Positions 54,311 through 63,675 of a DNA stretch of 64,000 nt are shown here, one piece after another. The notes below the pieces were generated by a model. That model saw only the letters and a program-made list of their open reading frames with translations. It was not told the origin of the DNA and made no database searches. Where the stretch lies: the NCBI GenBank assembly GCA_910579955.1, contig CAJTWE010000002.1:1-64000 (forward strand), in the 5' to 3' direction. The position numbers were made by a program, and so were the translations under genes. Position 1 is the stretch's first letter. Every line of letters begins with the position of its first letter. This DNA comes from an uncultured Ruminococcus sp. (GTDB taxonomy: Bacteria; Bacillota; Clostridia; Oscillospirales; Ruminococcaceae).

Positions 54311-55930
54311 TTATTCATTGTAAGTCTTTAGCTCAACTTTAATTCCTACAATATATTTTGCAAGATGTAAAATATCTTTTACATTAAATGTACCATCACC
54401 ATTTGTATCCTCAGGTGATACTTGTAGTATATCTGTTCTTTCCTCATTACACAACTTATATTTCGCAAGTGAGAGATCCAAAATGTTGATTTTTCCATCC
54501 CCAGTTACATCACCTGCAACGACCTTTTTAATTGGTGGTACAATCGTTCCATTGTAATACTCAGACAAAGATATACCATTGCCACCAATAGCTATACTAT
54601 GATCAAGACTTATAAACTTACCATTATCATCCTGCCAGAGAGATGGTTCTACAAGTGCGTACTTTTCTTCATCCCATTTTCCGAAGTTATCATAAACAAG
54701 GCCACCTGTATCTCCTGAATTTTCATTAAAGCACCAAAATGTATGGTGTATGCGATGTTCTATCATAAAATCACGAAGATACACCATCCATGCTTCATTT
54801 CTGTCACCATCCATAAAACCGCCCCATTCACCCATGAAAAGTGGAGCCATGCCGGTATCCTGAATAAAAAACCAATTGTCATACCAGCAATCTTTTATAA
54901 GGGTTTCCTGTGTAAAACCGTCGTAAAACCAACTCTGATCATAAACGAGAGGACCGTAATCATGAGGAGAATACACAAGTTGACTCTGATATTCTCCTAA
55001 ATCAATTGGATAATCCTTTGCACCACGAAAGTTTCCGCCCCATCATGTGTGATGATAATAACTATACGGATAACGTGAATAATCAATATTTTGAGAATTC
55101 CAATCAGCACCTTCTTCAAATTTCGGATAAACTTCGGTACCCTCTACCATAATAAGAAGATTCGGATTTTTGGCCAGAACTCTTGCTGCACAAGTCTCTG
55201 CTGCATATTTCCAGTTTGTAGGATCTTTTGAATCATCCCATTTAGCCATAATATTAGGCGTATCAGCAGTACCATGAGGCTCGTTTTTCAAATCTATAGC
55301 AAGAATTGTATCATCATCTTTGTAATAATCAGCAAACCATTCCAAAGCAGTGCACCAATCTTCAGTGCTAAATTTATCAGTATACCAAATACTAACCTGA
55401 TGTCCTGCTGATGCTGTTTCAGCACTGTGAATGTCTATCATTATTTTAATACCAAGTTCTCGACACCATTCTACAGCTTGATTCCAAATATCAAAGCTAT
55501 ACATAACTGTACCGCCTTCAACACCTTCAAGTGTAAGCTCTGGATTAGTATATTCGTTTACCTTTGGAGGTGCTGGATCTGGATCACCATTTTTCCATTG
55601 AAGAAGAATTTCAGTTGACATTGGAACACGCAAAAAATTAAAACCGTGATCTGCTATCTGTTGAAGCATTGAGTGCATATTCTGTGACCATACACCATCG
55701 AATACTTGACTGCCAACATTAAATCCAAACCAATTGCACCCAGTAAGCCATACTGGATTACCATTCATATCAACGATCTCCGCATTTTCATTTACATGAA
55801 GCCAGTCATCATGATATGTATCCGGCGCTGCCTCTGCATTAATATTAACAATGCCAGATGTCATGTTTATTATTAGCGAAGTACCAATAACTCCAGACAA
55901 TATACAACGTTTTAAAAATGAAATAAACAT
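54311..55930 (-). pseudogene. Cellulosomal GH5 endoglucanase with dockerin, interrupted by in-frame TGA
   Basis: The frame encodes a signal peptide, a GH5 cellulase domain (WLTGCNWFGFNVG, LRVPMSTE) and a dockerin (GDVTGDGKINILDLSLAKY and DTNGDGTFNVKDILHLAKY), 539 codons. Codon 296 (55043-55045) is TGA, in the same frame on both sides, in the context HHT-stop-WGGNFRG. Related GH5 enzymes have WWGGN here, so TGG to TGA is the likely change. The acid/base Glu217 (LKNEPHG) lies before and the nucleophile Glu368 (MGEWGG) after the stop, so neither piece can be active alone. Other genes here end in TGA, so the code is standard. It may be a recent nonsense mutation, read-through or an assembly error. 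ATG at 55930 follows AGGAG. Confidence 0.88.
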
Positions 55931-55962
55931 ACATTTTCTCCTAACACAAAGCAATTTATTTT

Positions 55963-55991
55963 ATATTATCATACATAAAGGCTTTTGTCAA
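55963..55991 (-). promoter_or_regulatory. Promoter of the GH5 gene
   Basis: Minus strand: TTGACA (55986-55991), 17-base spacer, TAATAT (55963-55968) with TGA extension. The promoter is intact although the gene is interrupted. Confidence 0.75.
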
Positions 55992-56017
55992 TATTTTATT
56001 ATAAAGCGATAAAAAAC

Positions 56018-56046
56018 TTGCATTTCTATTTTTTTAATGGTATAAT
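56018..56046 (+). promoter_or_regulatory. Promoter of the small hypothetical gene
   Basis: TTGCAT (56018-56023), 17-base spacer, TATAAT (56041-56046) with TGG extension. Confidence 0.7.
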
Positions 56047-56080
56047 ATAAGTAATATTTTTTATGAAATGAGTGATTAAA

Positions 56081-56311
56081 ATGAATCCAATTGCTATGAT
56101 GAAAATCAAATCCCTTATGGAAAAGTTCAAAAATAATCATCCCAAAATTACAATGTTCTTTGCAGCTGCTCCTGATTATATAGAAGAGGGTAGTATTATT
56201 GAATTAAACATTAAATCTGCTGATGGCAAACCCATATGTACAAACATTCGTGTCACAAAAGATGACCTTGAGCTTATTCAAGCACTAAAAGAAATGCTTC
56301 CTCAAAAGTAA
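56081..56311 (+). CDS. Small conserved-looking hypothetical protein (76 residues)
   Basis: The 76-residue protein has a basic N-terminal helix (MMKIKSLMEKFKNNHPK) and a mixed alpha/beta remainder with MFFAAAPDYIEEGSIIELNI; no membrane segment or signal. Its own promoter and GAGTGATT ribosome site support expression. I do not recognise the family. It is convergent with radC, 8 bases apart. Confidence 0.65.
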   Translation: MNPIAMMKIKSLMEKFKNNHPKITMFFAAAPDYIEEGSIIELNIKSADGKPICTNIRVTKDDLELIQALKEMLPQK

Positions 56312-56319
56312 ATGCATTT

Positions 56320-57009
56320 CTAATCAGTTATGTAACCGCATTCTCTCATAGAGGTAACACTTCTACCTACAACATAATGATCAAAAAGCTGAATATCCAA
56401 AGGCTTGAGCGCTTTAATAAGACAGTCTGTAGCAAATGCATCTTCTCTTGATGGCATAGAATTACCATCTGGATGATTATGAACAAGAGCTATTCTATCA
56501 CTTCTATTGCGAAGTGCTACCTCAACTACTGAACGAATATCAAAGTTTGCTCTTGTAGATGTGCCGCTACCTATAGGTTCTATACATATCACACCTCCAT
56601 CAGAACCAAAACATATTACGTATGCCTGTTCTTCAACTGCTCCTGTATAGATACTCATAAGATAAGACCTTAAGCTTTTTCTGTTTTCAAACTTTAATTT
56701 TTCAGTGTTTTTGCTAATTTGATATGCTTTAAACACTTCAGGTAGTAGGTTTAAAAATAATGCAGTATGCTCTCCCACACCTTTTATACTTTTCAGTTCT
56801 TTAATATCCGCATTCATTACGCCTGCTAGAGTATGAAAACGATTTATAAGCTCATGTGCAATTTTATTAGTATCACATCTCGGCATTGTATAAAATAATA
56901 GTAGTTCCAGAATTTCGTGAGGTTGAAATCCGTCAAGACCGCTTTTAATATATCTTTGACGCATACGTTCACGATGTCCTGCATTTAGATTTACTTTTTC
57001 TTTAGGCAT
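56320..57009 (-). CDS. radC: RadC-family JAB/MPN domain protein
   Basis: The 229-residue protein has an N-terminal HhH-like region (GHRERMRQRYIKSG, IKGVGEHTALF) and a C-terminal JAB-like metalloprotease fold with the metal motif VHNHPDGNSMPSREDAFATD. RadC was named for DNA repair, but its true role is uncertain. ATG at 57009 follows AGAGGA. Confidence 0.92.
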   Translation of the reverse strand: MPKEKVNLNAGHRERMRQRYIKSGLDGFQPHEILELLLFYTMPRCDTNKIAHELINRFHTLAGVMNADIKELKSIKGVGEHTALFLNLLPEVFKAYQISKNTEKLKFENRKSLRSYLMSIYTGAVEEQAYVICFGSDGGVICIEPIGSGTSTRANFDIRSVVEVALRNRSDRIALVHNHPDGNSMPSREDAFATDCLIKALKPLDIQLFDHYVVGRSVTSMRECGYITD

Positions 57010-57047
57010 ATAGATTCCTCTCAATCTTTATAGAATATATACATATA

Positions 57048-57076
57048 ATTATATCACAAATTAAATAAACTGACAA
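57048..57076 (-). promoter_or_regulatory. Promoter of radC
   Basis: Minus strand: TTGTCA (57071-57076), 17-base spacer, TATAAT (57048-57053) with TGA extension. A weaker plus-strand promoter for the next gene, CTGACA-17-TTTAAT (57070-57098), shares the same -35 region. Confidence 0.75.
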
Positions 57077-57139
57077 TATTAAATTTAAGTATTTTAATTT
57101 TTTAAGGAGTTGCTGACAAAAAAGTTCAGCTTTTAAAAT

Positions 57140-58111
57140 ATGAAAGAGTTTATTATAAAATTTAATGACAGCGGACAAAGACTTGACAAGTTTTTACTAA
57201 AAACTTTATCTGATATTTCCAAGGGAATGTTGTACAAATCAATACGCACTAAAAAGATAAAGTTAAATGGCAAACGAACAGACGGGTCAGTAATACTTTC
57301 TGAAGGCGACGTTATCAGATGCTATATAAATGATGAGTTCTTCAAGGATATTAATAATACAAATTTTAAATATACATTTACAAAAGCACCTTCTAAATTA
57401 CAAATAGTATATGAAGACAATAATATCCTTATCGTTTTTAAACCTATAGGTTTGGTAGTTCATGATGATGATCGAAAATCGGAAGATACTCTTATTGACA
57501 GAGTTTTACACTATTTGTATAAATCTGGAGTATATGTACCTGAAAAAGAAAATTCATTTACCCCGGCTCTCTGCAATAGACTAGATAGAAACACTTGCGG
57601 CCTTGTAATTGCTGCAAAAAACTCTGCTGCTTTGAGAGAGGTAAATCGACTCATACGAGAGAATCGTATTCATAAATCATATCTTTGCATAACTTCAAAA
57701 ACTCCTCCAAGGAAACATGATACACTTCATGCATATCATTATAGACCGGATGGATGCAAGACAGTAAAAATATCAGAAAAAAAGCTTGAAGGTTACCATG
57801 AAATCATAACAAAATATAATGTGCTTTCTGTAAACGGAAAACTCTCACTTGTTAAAATAGATCTTATAACGGGACGTACACATCAGATACGTGCACATAT
57901 GGCTTTCATAGGAGCACCGCTTTTAGGCGACAACAAATATGGCAATATAGCAATCAATAAACGATACAATGTAAAATATCAACAGCTTTGTGCTTATAAA
58001 TTATTTTTTGAACCTGAAAAAGACTCACTTCTTTCATACTTGAGTGGCAAACGCTTTATAAGCGAACAACCTACATTCATTCGTAAATACTTTCCAGATT
58101 TTAAACTTTAA
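57140..58111 (+). CDS. RluA-family 23S rRNA/tRNA pseudouridine synthase
   Basis: The 323-residue protein has an N-terminal S4 RNA-binding domain (GQRLDKFLLKTLSDISKGMLYKS) and an RluA catalytic domain with the active Asp in CNRLDRNTCGLVIAAK near residue 152, plus the late motif LVKIDLITGRTHQIRAHM. The target uridine is unknown. The best ribosome site, AAGGAG at 57104, lies about 30 bases upstream with a small hairpin in between; no nearer site is seen. Confidence 0.92.
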   Translation: MKEFIIKFNDSGQRLDKFLLKTLSDISKGMLYKSIRTKKIKLNGKRTDGSVILSEGDVIRCYINDEFFKDINNTNFKYTFTKAPSKLQIVYEDNNILIVFKPIGLVVHDDDRKSEDTLIDRVLHYLYKSGVYVPEKENSFTPALCNRLDRNTCGLVIAAKNSAALREVNRLIRENRIHKSYLCITSKTPPRKHDTLHAYHYRPDGCKTVKISEKKLEGYHEIITKYNVLSVNGKLSLVKIDLITGRTHQIRAHMAFIGAPLLGDNKYGNIAINKRYNVKYQQLCAYKLFFEPEKDSLLSYLSGKRFISEQPTFIRKYFPDFKL

Positions 58112-58120
58112 TACAATACT

Positions 58121-58161
58121 AAAAATAACCCGGCAGAAATTTTCTCTGCCGGGTTATTTTT
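58121..58161. terminator. Bidirectional terminator between the pseudouridine synthase and SOD-like genes
   Basis: Perfect 17-pair stem, AAAAATAACCCGGCAGA (58121-58137) with TCTGCCGGGTTATTTTT (58145-58161). Confidence 0.95.
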
Positions 58162-58163
58162 AG

Positions 58164-58631
58164 TTAATCATCTACTGATTTTATCTCACCACAAGCGATT
58201 TTTTCACCTGATGCACCTGATGGCTGAGTGTGAAAATCGTCATAGCTTTTTTGTATAACAATAGTTTTTCCCACTACTTCATTGGAATTAAATCTATCTG
58301 TCAGAAACGCAAATGACGCTTTTGTTCCTGCTGCAAATAATGGAGGCATATCACCCGCATGAAAAGGATGTTCACACTGATTTGGATTATAGTGACCTTT
58401 TGTATTTGCAAATAAATCTTTCAAATTGCCAGTACATGTATCGCCTTCATGAATATGCACTGCAAAAATAGATGAACTACATTTAGATTCATCAACAGGA
58501 AGTCCTCTTACTGCAATTGAAACAGCTGTTCCGTCATCAGTATCTGTAAAATATGCATAGCCTTTAATGTTAGGATATTTCTGTGAACCATTTATAGCTG
58601 CAAAAGCTTGGCTTTTATAATATTCCATCAT
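58164..58631 (-). CDS. Cu/Zn superoxide dismutase-like protein, no signal peptide
   Basis: The 155-residue protein has the SodC fold with all metal ligands: copper His59 and His61 (VHIHEG), bridging His80 (GHYNP), zinc His88/His91/Asp94 (HPFHAGDMPPL) and copper His134 (DDFHTQ), and the disulfide cysteines 66 and 147. The active-site Arg of typical enzymes is Lys144 (GEKIACG). There is no signal peptide, so it would be cytoplasmic, unusual for bacterial SodC. Activity cannot be assumed. It lies 99 bases after trkH. Confidence 0.87.
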   Translation of the reverse strand: MMEYYKSQAFAAINGSQKYPNIKGYAYFTDTDDGTAVSIAVRGLPVDESKCSSSIFAVHIHEGDTCTGNLKDLFANTKGHYNPNQCEHPFHAGDMPPLFAAGTKASFAFLTDRFNSNEVVGKTIVIQKSYDDFHTQPSGASGEKIACGEIKSVDD

Positions 58632-58730
58632 AAACCACCTCTATAATATCCTATGATATAAAAAGCAATTTGTTACATAAAAAGGCTGCATTATATAGAT
58701 ATTACACATTTGAATAATCAACTTAAAAAT

Positions 58731-60170
58731 TTATTTTTTCCATGTTGCTGGAGAAAATAATAGAAGCATTGGAAACAATTCAAGACGTCCTGCCAACATG
58801 TCAAATATGAGAACCATTTTTGATGGTACGGAGAAAAATGCAAAATTCTGAGATGGCCCTGCAAGTTCAAGACCTGGACCTATATTATTAAGCGTGGCTG
58901 CCACAGAACTGAAATTTGTTATAAAATCATGTCCTTCAACAGAAAGTATAAGTACAGAGCTAAAAAATATAAATATATAAACAATAAGATATATATTTAA
59001 TGAGCGCACGGTCTCATGACTTATCTCATGCCCATCCATTTTTATTTTCTTTACAAGTTTTGGATGAATCTGTATCTGAATCTCTTTAATCAAGGTTTTG
59101 AACATAATTATAAAACGTGATACTTTGATACCACCACCTGTACTTCCTGCACAAGCACCTATAAACATAAGCATTAAAATTATCGTTCTTGAAAATTCTG
59201 GCCACTCATTAAAATCTGCTGTTGAAAAACCGGTTGTAGTTATAATCGAACCAACTGTAAAAGTAGCATGACGTACAGCTTCTCCTATAGAATCATATAA
59301 ATTTCTAATATTAACTGTAATAGCGGCTGATGACAAAGCAATTATTCCAAAATAAACCCATATTTCAGATATGTGAAAGGCATCTCGCCAATGTCTATAA
59401 AGCAAAAGGAAATATGCACTAAAATTTACGCCAAAAAGAATCATAAAGACAGTTACAATTATTTGTATAGTAGGCGAAACGCTTGCCATACTGTCGTTAA
59501 GGAAACCAAAGCCGCCTGTTCCTGCTGTTGCAAAAGAAGTATTTACAGCTTCAAAAACAGGCATCTTAGCAAACAATAAGCATATAAATTCAAGTACAGT
59601 CAGTCCGAAATACATAGCATAAAGGAGAAATGCCGTGCTTCTGACACGTGGCACAAGTTTTCCTACCATCGGACCTGGACTTTCTGCTTTCATAAGGTTC
59701 ATGTTTCCAGCACCGGAAAGCGGAAGAAATGCCATAATAAACACAAGAACACCCATTCCACCAATCCAATGAGTAAAACTTCTCCAAAAAATACAGCAAT
59801 TTGGCAAATCTTCAACACTTGGAACAACACTTGCTCCAGTTGTTGTAAAACCTGATACTGATTCAAATAAAGCATCAATAAAATTAGGAATTGCTCCAGA
59901 CATATATAACGGCAAAGCACCTAAGATACTCATCACTATCCAGCTCAGAGAAACGATTACAAAACCTTCTCTTGAATAAAGAGTCTTCTTTTTTGGCTTT
60001 ATCAAAATAAGCAAAGCAATGCCAATAATAAGTGAAATAATTGAAGTGTTTAAAAATGCAAACCCTGCAAATTCCTGATAGATAATACCAACAAAAGCTG
60101 GCAGCAACATAAAAACTGCATTGAAACAGGCTACCCATCCCAATACAATAAAAATCATAGCAAAGTTCAT
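58731..60170 (-). CDS. trkH: Trk/Ktr potassium uptake membrane subunit TrkH
   Basis: The 479-residue channel subunit has the four pore-loop repeats of the TrkH/KtrB family, including SGFTTTGASV, TAGTGGFGF, TTTGFSTADF and a later NIGPG, with about eight to ten helices. It imports K+ under control of the cytoplasmic TrkA ring. It starts 12 bases after trkA with GGAGGAAAT. Confidence 0.94.
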   Translation of the reverse strand: MNFAMIFIVLGWVACFNAVFMLLPAFVGIIYQEFAGFAFLNTSIISLIIGIALLILIKPKKKTLYSREGFVIVSLSWIVMSILGALPLYMSGAIPNFIDALFESVSGFTTTGASVVPSVEDLPNCCIFWRSFTHWIGGMGVLVFIMAFLPLSGAGNMNLMKAESPGPMVGKLVPRVRSTAFLLYAMYFGLTVLEFICLLFAKMPVFEAVNTSFATAGTGGFGFLNDSMASVSPTIQIIVTVFMILFGVNFSAYFLLLYRHWRDAFHISEIWVYFGIIALSSAAITVNIRNLYDSIGEAVRHATFTVGSIITTTGFSTADFNEWPEFSRTIILMLMFIGACAGSTGGGIKVSRFIIMFKTLIKEIQIQIHPKLVKKIKMDGHEISHETVRSLNIYLIVYIFIFFSSVLILSVEGHDFITNFSSVAATLNNIGPGLELAGPSQNFAFFSVPSKMVLIFDMLAGRLELFPMLLLFSPATWKK

Positions 60171-60182
60171 ATTTCCTCCTGA

Positions 60183-61538
60183 CTACTCCAAAATGTCGCA
60201 TATATCATGAAGTCCTAGATGACGTGACACGACCACAACAGAATCACCGAGCTTAATGGTATCCTGACCTCTTGGTATTATCATTTTATCATTTCGTACA
60301 ATACATGCTATCAAAACATTAGGCTTAAAAACAAGTTCCTGAAGTGGAACGTAAAGAATAGGGGAGCGTTCACGTATAACAAACTCAGCAGCCTCAACTT
60401 TACCCTTTATAAGACTATAAAGAGTTTCAACGTTACTGCCCATAGAATTCTTCATTGCACGCACAAAACTAACTATACATTCAGCAGTAATATGCTTTGG
60501 GTTGACAATAGAATCAAGATCCAGCTTACGAATAATTTCATCGTACTCTATTCTGTTAACCTTGGTTACAATTTTGCCATTCATTATACTATGTGCAAAA
60601 AGGGAAAGAAGTATATTTTCTTCGTCAAGATTTGTAAGAGCCACAAAAGCACCTGTATTATCAATGCCCTCTTCAAGAAGCGTTTCCTTTTCAGAAGCAT
60701 CTCCATGAATAATAGTTGCTTTTGGCAATTCCACACACAGTTCTTCGCAACGCTGATCGTTCAGCTCAATAATCTTAACGGCAATTCCTGACTTTATCAG
60801 CATTTTGCTTAGATAATATGCGATATTTCCTCCACCTGCAATTATAACATTCTTTATCTGGTTAGAATGATAATTTATCTTTCTGAAAAATCTATTGGCA
60901 TTTTGTGGTGTAGCAACAATTGAAATCATATCACCTTGATTAAACGTCATATCACCGCCGGGAATAATAGTTTCATCTCCACGTTCGATCATGCATACAA
61001 GAACATCACATTTAAGTTTTGTACTTATGTCTTTTACTGAATAATCGGTAAGTATGCAATTATTAGGAAGTCTAAATTTTAGAAGCTCCAATTTTCCCTT
61101 AGCAAATGTGTCGATTTTCACAGCAGACGGAAATCTTATAACACGTGCAATTTCACTTGCAGCCGCAAATTCAGGATTGATAACCATAGCAAGACGAAGC
61201 TCTTCTTGAAGATACGGAGCGTCCTTACTGTATTCCGGACTTCTAACACGAGCAATCGTTTGACATTTTCCCGCCTTTTTAGCAACAAGGCAACAAAGAA
61301 GATTAAGCTCATCAGAAGCTGTAACTGCAATCATAAGATCGGTATGCTCAATTCCCGCTTCAAGCTGAACCATATGAGTTGCGCCATTTCCAACTATACC
61401 CATAACATCGTATTTACGTGAAGCCTCATTGACCTTTCTTTCATCAACATCAATAACAGTAATGTTATCGCCCTCATCAGAAAGCTGCTCCACAAGAGCC
61501 TGTCCAACTTTACCGCAACCTACTATCATAATATTCAA
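60183..61538 (-). CDS. trkA: Trk system regulatory subunit TrkA
   Basis: TrkA is the nucleotide-gated cytoplasmic ring subunit. The 451-residue protein has two RCK units, each with a Rossmann NAD site (MNIMIVGCGKVGQAL and VIIAGGGNIAYYL) and a C-terminal TrkA-C part. The start is the TTG at 61538: its product aligns with family starts (MKIIIVG) and GGCGGT lies at proper distance, whereas the ATG three codons later is too far. Confidence 0.94.
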   Translation of the reverse strand: MNIMIVGCGKVGQALVEQLSDEGDNITVIDVDERKVNEASRKYDVMGIVGNGATHMVQLEAGIEHTDLMIAVTASDELNLLCCLVAKKAGKCQTIARVRSPEYSKDAPYLQEELRLAMVINPEFAAASEIARVIRFPSAVKIDTFAKGKLELLKFRLPNNCILTDYSVKDISTKLKCDVLVCMIERGDETIIPGGDMTFNQGDMISIVATPQNANRFFRKINYHSNQIKNVIIAGGGNIAYYLSKMLIKSGIAVKIIELNDQRCEELCVELPKATIIHGDASEKETLLEEGIDNTGAFVALTNLDEENILLSLFAHSIMNGKIVTKVNRIEYDEIIRKLDLDSIVNPKHITAECIVSFVRAMKNSMGSNVETLYSLIKGKVEAAEFVIRERSPILYVPLQELVFKPNVLIACIVRNDKMIIPRGQDTIKLGDSVVVVSRHLGLHDICDILE

Positions 61539-61893
61539 AATAGCTACCGCCTTTCAAACTTTACTGATATTTCTTCTTATTGTACCACATTTTTCTATAA
61601 CATTCAACTATTTTAAGATATTTTTTTATCTGCTTATTCGCATAATAATTCCATAAAAATTGACCGATTCATTTAATGGTTATCTAGGGGTATAATATTA
61701 ATATGAAAGTGTATATTCTTTGTTATAACCTTAATAAAACAAGTCTTTTTACAGATTTATAAAAAAACAAAAGAATTACAAGAAAATACTGGAAAAGTTC
61801 ATCAAATCATGATATACTTTATAAGAATATTTTTATATGCTTTATATGCTAAACGTATAAGGATTTTTCTGTTTAATATAAGGAGGTTAATAT
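61539..61893. promoter_or_regulatory. Divergent promoter region between trkA and oadA
   Basis: No gene seen. On the minus strand TTGAAT (61602-61607), 17-base spacer and TACAAT (61579-61584, TGG extension) is the trkA promoter. On the plus strand a TATAAT near 61691 lacks a good -35, and an extended -10 (TGATATACT near 61810) may drive the decarboxylase operon. A 19-codon ORF near 61702 lacks a ribosome site. The rest is A+T-rich without clear structure. Confidence 0.6.
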
Positions 61894-63294
61894 ATGAGAA
61901 AAGTACAATTTACTGAAACTGTTCTGCGTGATGCTAACCAGTCTCTTATGGCAACCCGTCTTCCATATAAGGAGTACGAAGATATTTTGCCTACAATGGA
62001 CACTGCTGGCTATTATTCCGTAGAATGCTGGGGTGGAGCTACCTTTGACTCATGTCTGCGTTATCTTAATGAAGATCCATGGGAAAGACTCCGCAATCTT
62101 AGAAAAAATCTACCAAACAACAAACTTCAAATGTTACTGCGTGGTCAGAACCTTTTGGGATATAAACATTATCATGATGACGTAGTAGAAAAATTCATTG
62201 AGCTTTCAATTAAGAATGGTATTGACATCATTCGTATTTTTGATGCTCTCAATGATTTCAGAAACTTAGAAACAGCCCTTGAAGCTACTATGAAATATGC
62301 CACACCAAATACTGTAGCTTCTGGTTGCATTTCCTACACACAAAGTCCTGTTCACACAGTTGATAAGTATGTCAAAATGTGCAAGAAACTCAAATCTATG
62401 GGCTTCCAAACAATTTGTCTTAAAGATATGGCTGGCACAATGACTCCTTATGAGGCTGAGCATCTTATAAAGGGAATAAAAGATGCAGTAGGGGATATTC
62501 CGCTCATTCTCCATACTCACAGTACAACAGGTATGGCATATATGACCCTAATGAAGGCTATTGAATGCGGTATAGATGTAATTGATACAGCAGCTTCATG
62601 TTTCTCAGGAGGTACATCTCAGCCATCAACTGAAACCATGTTTTACATGCTCCAGCAGTACGGCATTGAAACAGGACTTAATGAAGATGTGATAAACAAG
62701 GTTAATGATTACTTCAAACCAATTAAACAGAAGTATATTGACAGTGGTATGATAAATCCAAAGAGTCTTGCAACAGATGCCCAGGCACTTGTTTATAAAG
62801 TTCCTGGTGGTATGCTCTCAAACATGATCGCTAACCTTACAGATATGAAGGCTATGGATAAATTTGAAGCTGCTCTTGAGGAAATTCCAAAAGTTCGTGC
62901 TGATCTTGGCTATCCTCCTCTGGTAACTCCACTCTCTCAGATGGTTGGTAACCAGGCTGTTACTAATGTATTAGTTGGTCAGAGATATAAGCAGATTTCC
63001 AAAGAAGTAAAAAATTATATCAAGGGTGAGTACGGCATTGCACCTGCTCCGATCAACAAAGAACTTCAAGTGCAAGTACTAGGTGAAGGAGTAGAGCCTG
63101 TTGATTGTCGTATTGAAGATCAAAAGCGTACAGGCGAAGAAATGAAAGATGCAGCTGCGGCTCTTGGCAATCTTGCACGTTCAGAGGAAGATCTGATGAG
63201 CTATATCTGCTATCCAGATCAAACTATTAAGTATCTTGAAAAGCGCAAGGCAGCAGAAGAAAATGAAGCTGTATATACGATTGAGGAAATGTAA
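61894..63294 (+). CDS. oadA: Oxaloacetate decarboxylase alpha / pyruvate carboxylase B carboxyltransferase subunit
   Basis: The 466-residue protein is the carboxyltransferase TIM barrel: RDANQSLMATR (metal Asp) at residues 11-21, the lysine in CLKDMAGT, and the metal histidines in LHTHSTTGM, followed by the PYC-OADA conserved domain. The biotin domain found at the C-terminus of many OadA proteins is absent and supplied by the gene at 63665. With oadG next door, a Na+-pumping oxaloacetate decarboxylase is likely; methylmalonyl-CoA decarboxylase is less likely given this alpha type. Confidence 0.92.
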   Translation: MRKVQFTETVLRDANQSLMATRLPYKEYEDILPTMDTAGYYSVECWGGATFDSCLRYLNEDPWERLRNLRKNLPNNKLQMLLRGQNLLGYKHYHDDVVEKFIELSIKNGIDIIRIFDALNDFRNLETALEATMKYATPNTVASGCISYTQSPVHTVDKYVKMCKKLKSMGFQTICLKDMAGTMTPYEAEHLIKGIKDAVGDIPLILHTHSTTGMAYMTLMKAIECGIDVIDTAASCFSGGTSQPSTETMFYMLQQYGIETGLNEDVINKVNDYFKPIKQKYIDSGMINPKSLATDAQALVYKVPGGMLSNMIANLTDMKAMDKFEAALEEIPKVRADLGYPPLVTPLSQMVGNQAVTNVLVGQRYKQISKEVKNYIKGEYGIAPAPINKELQVQVLGEGVEPVDCRIEDQKRTGEEMKDAAAALGNLARSEEDLMSYICYPDQTIKYLEKRKAAEENEAVYTIEEM

Positions 63295-63306
63295 GGAGGG
63301 GAGTAT

Positions 63307-63675
63307 ATGACAATGATATTTCCCGTAGCTGAAATGGGACTGAAAGAAGCTGGTATTACAGCGATTTTCGGTTATATTGTAGTATTTTCAGGTCTTATTA
63401 TTCTTATGATTCTGCTTTATATTATGTCTGCTGTTTTTAAGGCAAAAGCTAATAAAGCAAAAAAAATTAGTCCTGAATCTACAGAGATCACAAAAATTCC
63501 TACAAAAGCTGCATCTGCTCCAACAGCTCCAGGCTCAGCTGGACATGTAAAGCTGTTCGACGTTCCTGATAAAGAAGCGGCAATGGTAATGGCAGTAGTT
63601 GCTCATAAGATGCAGAAACCGCTCAACGAGCTGCACTTCATTTCAATCAAGGAGGTAAAGAACGATGAAGTATAA
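63307..63675 (+). CDS. oadG: OadG-family sodium pump decarboxylase gamma subunit
   Basis: The 122-residue protein has one N-terminal membrane helix (YIVVFSGLIILMILLYIMSAVF), a basic and Ala/Pro-rich hinge and a small C-terminal acidic region. The gamma subunit ties the alpha subunit to the membrane beta subunit. AAGGAGGGG site, 12 bases after oadA; overlaps the next gene by 11 bases. Confidence 0.85.
   Translation: MTMIFPVAEMGLKEAGITAIFGYIVVFSGLIILMILLYIMSAVFKAKANKAKKISPESTEITKIPTKAASAPTAPGSAGHVKLFDVPDKEAAMVMAVVAHKMQKPLNELHFISIKEVKNDEV

Noticed and set aside
55043..55045. TGA read as tryptophan by a changed genetic code, or as selenocysteine
   Set aside because: Several normal genes here end in TGA (for example uvrC, rsmA, ruvX) and use TGG for Trp; no SECIS-like hairpin was recognised after it and relatives have Trp.
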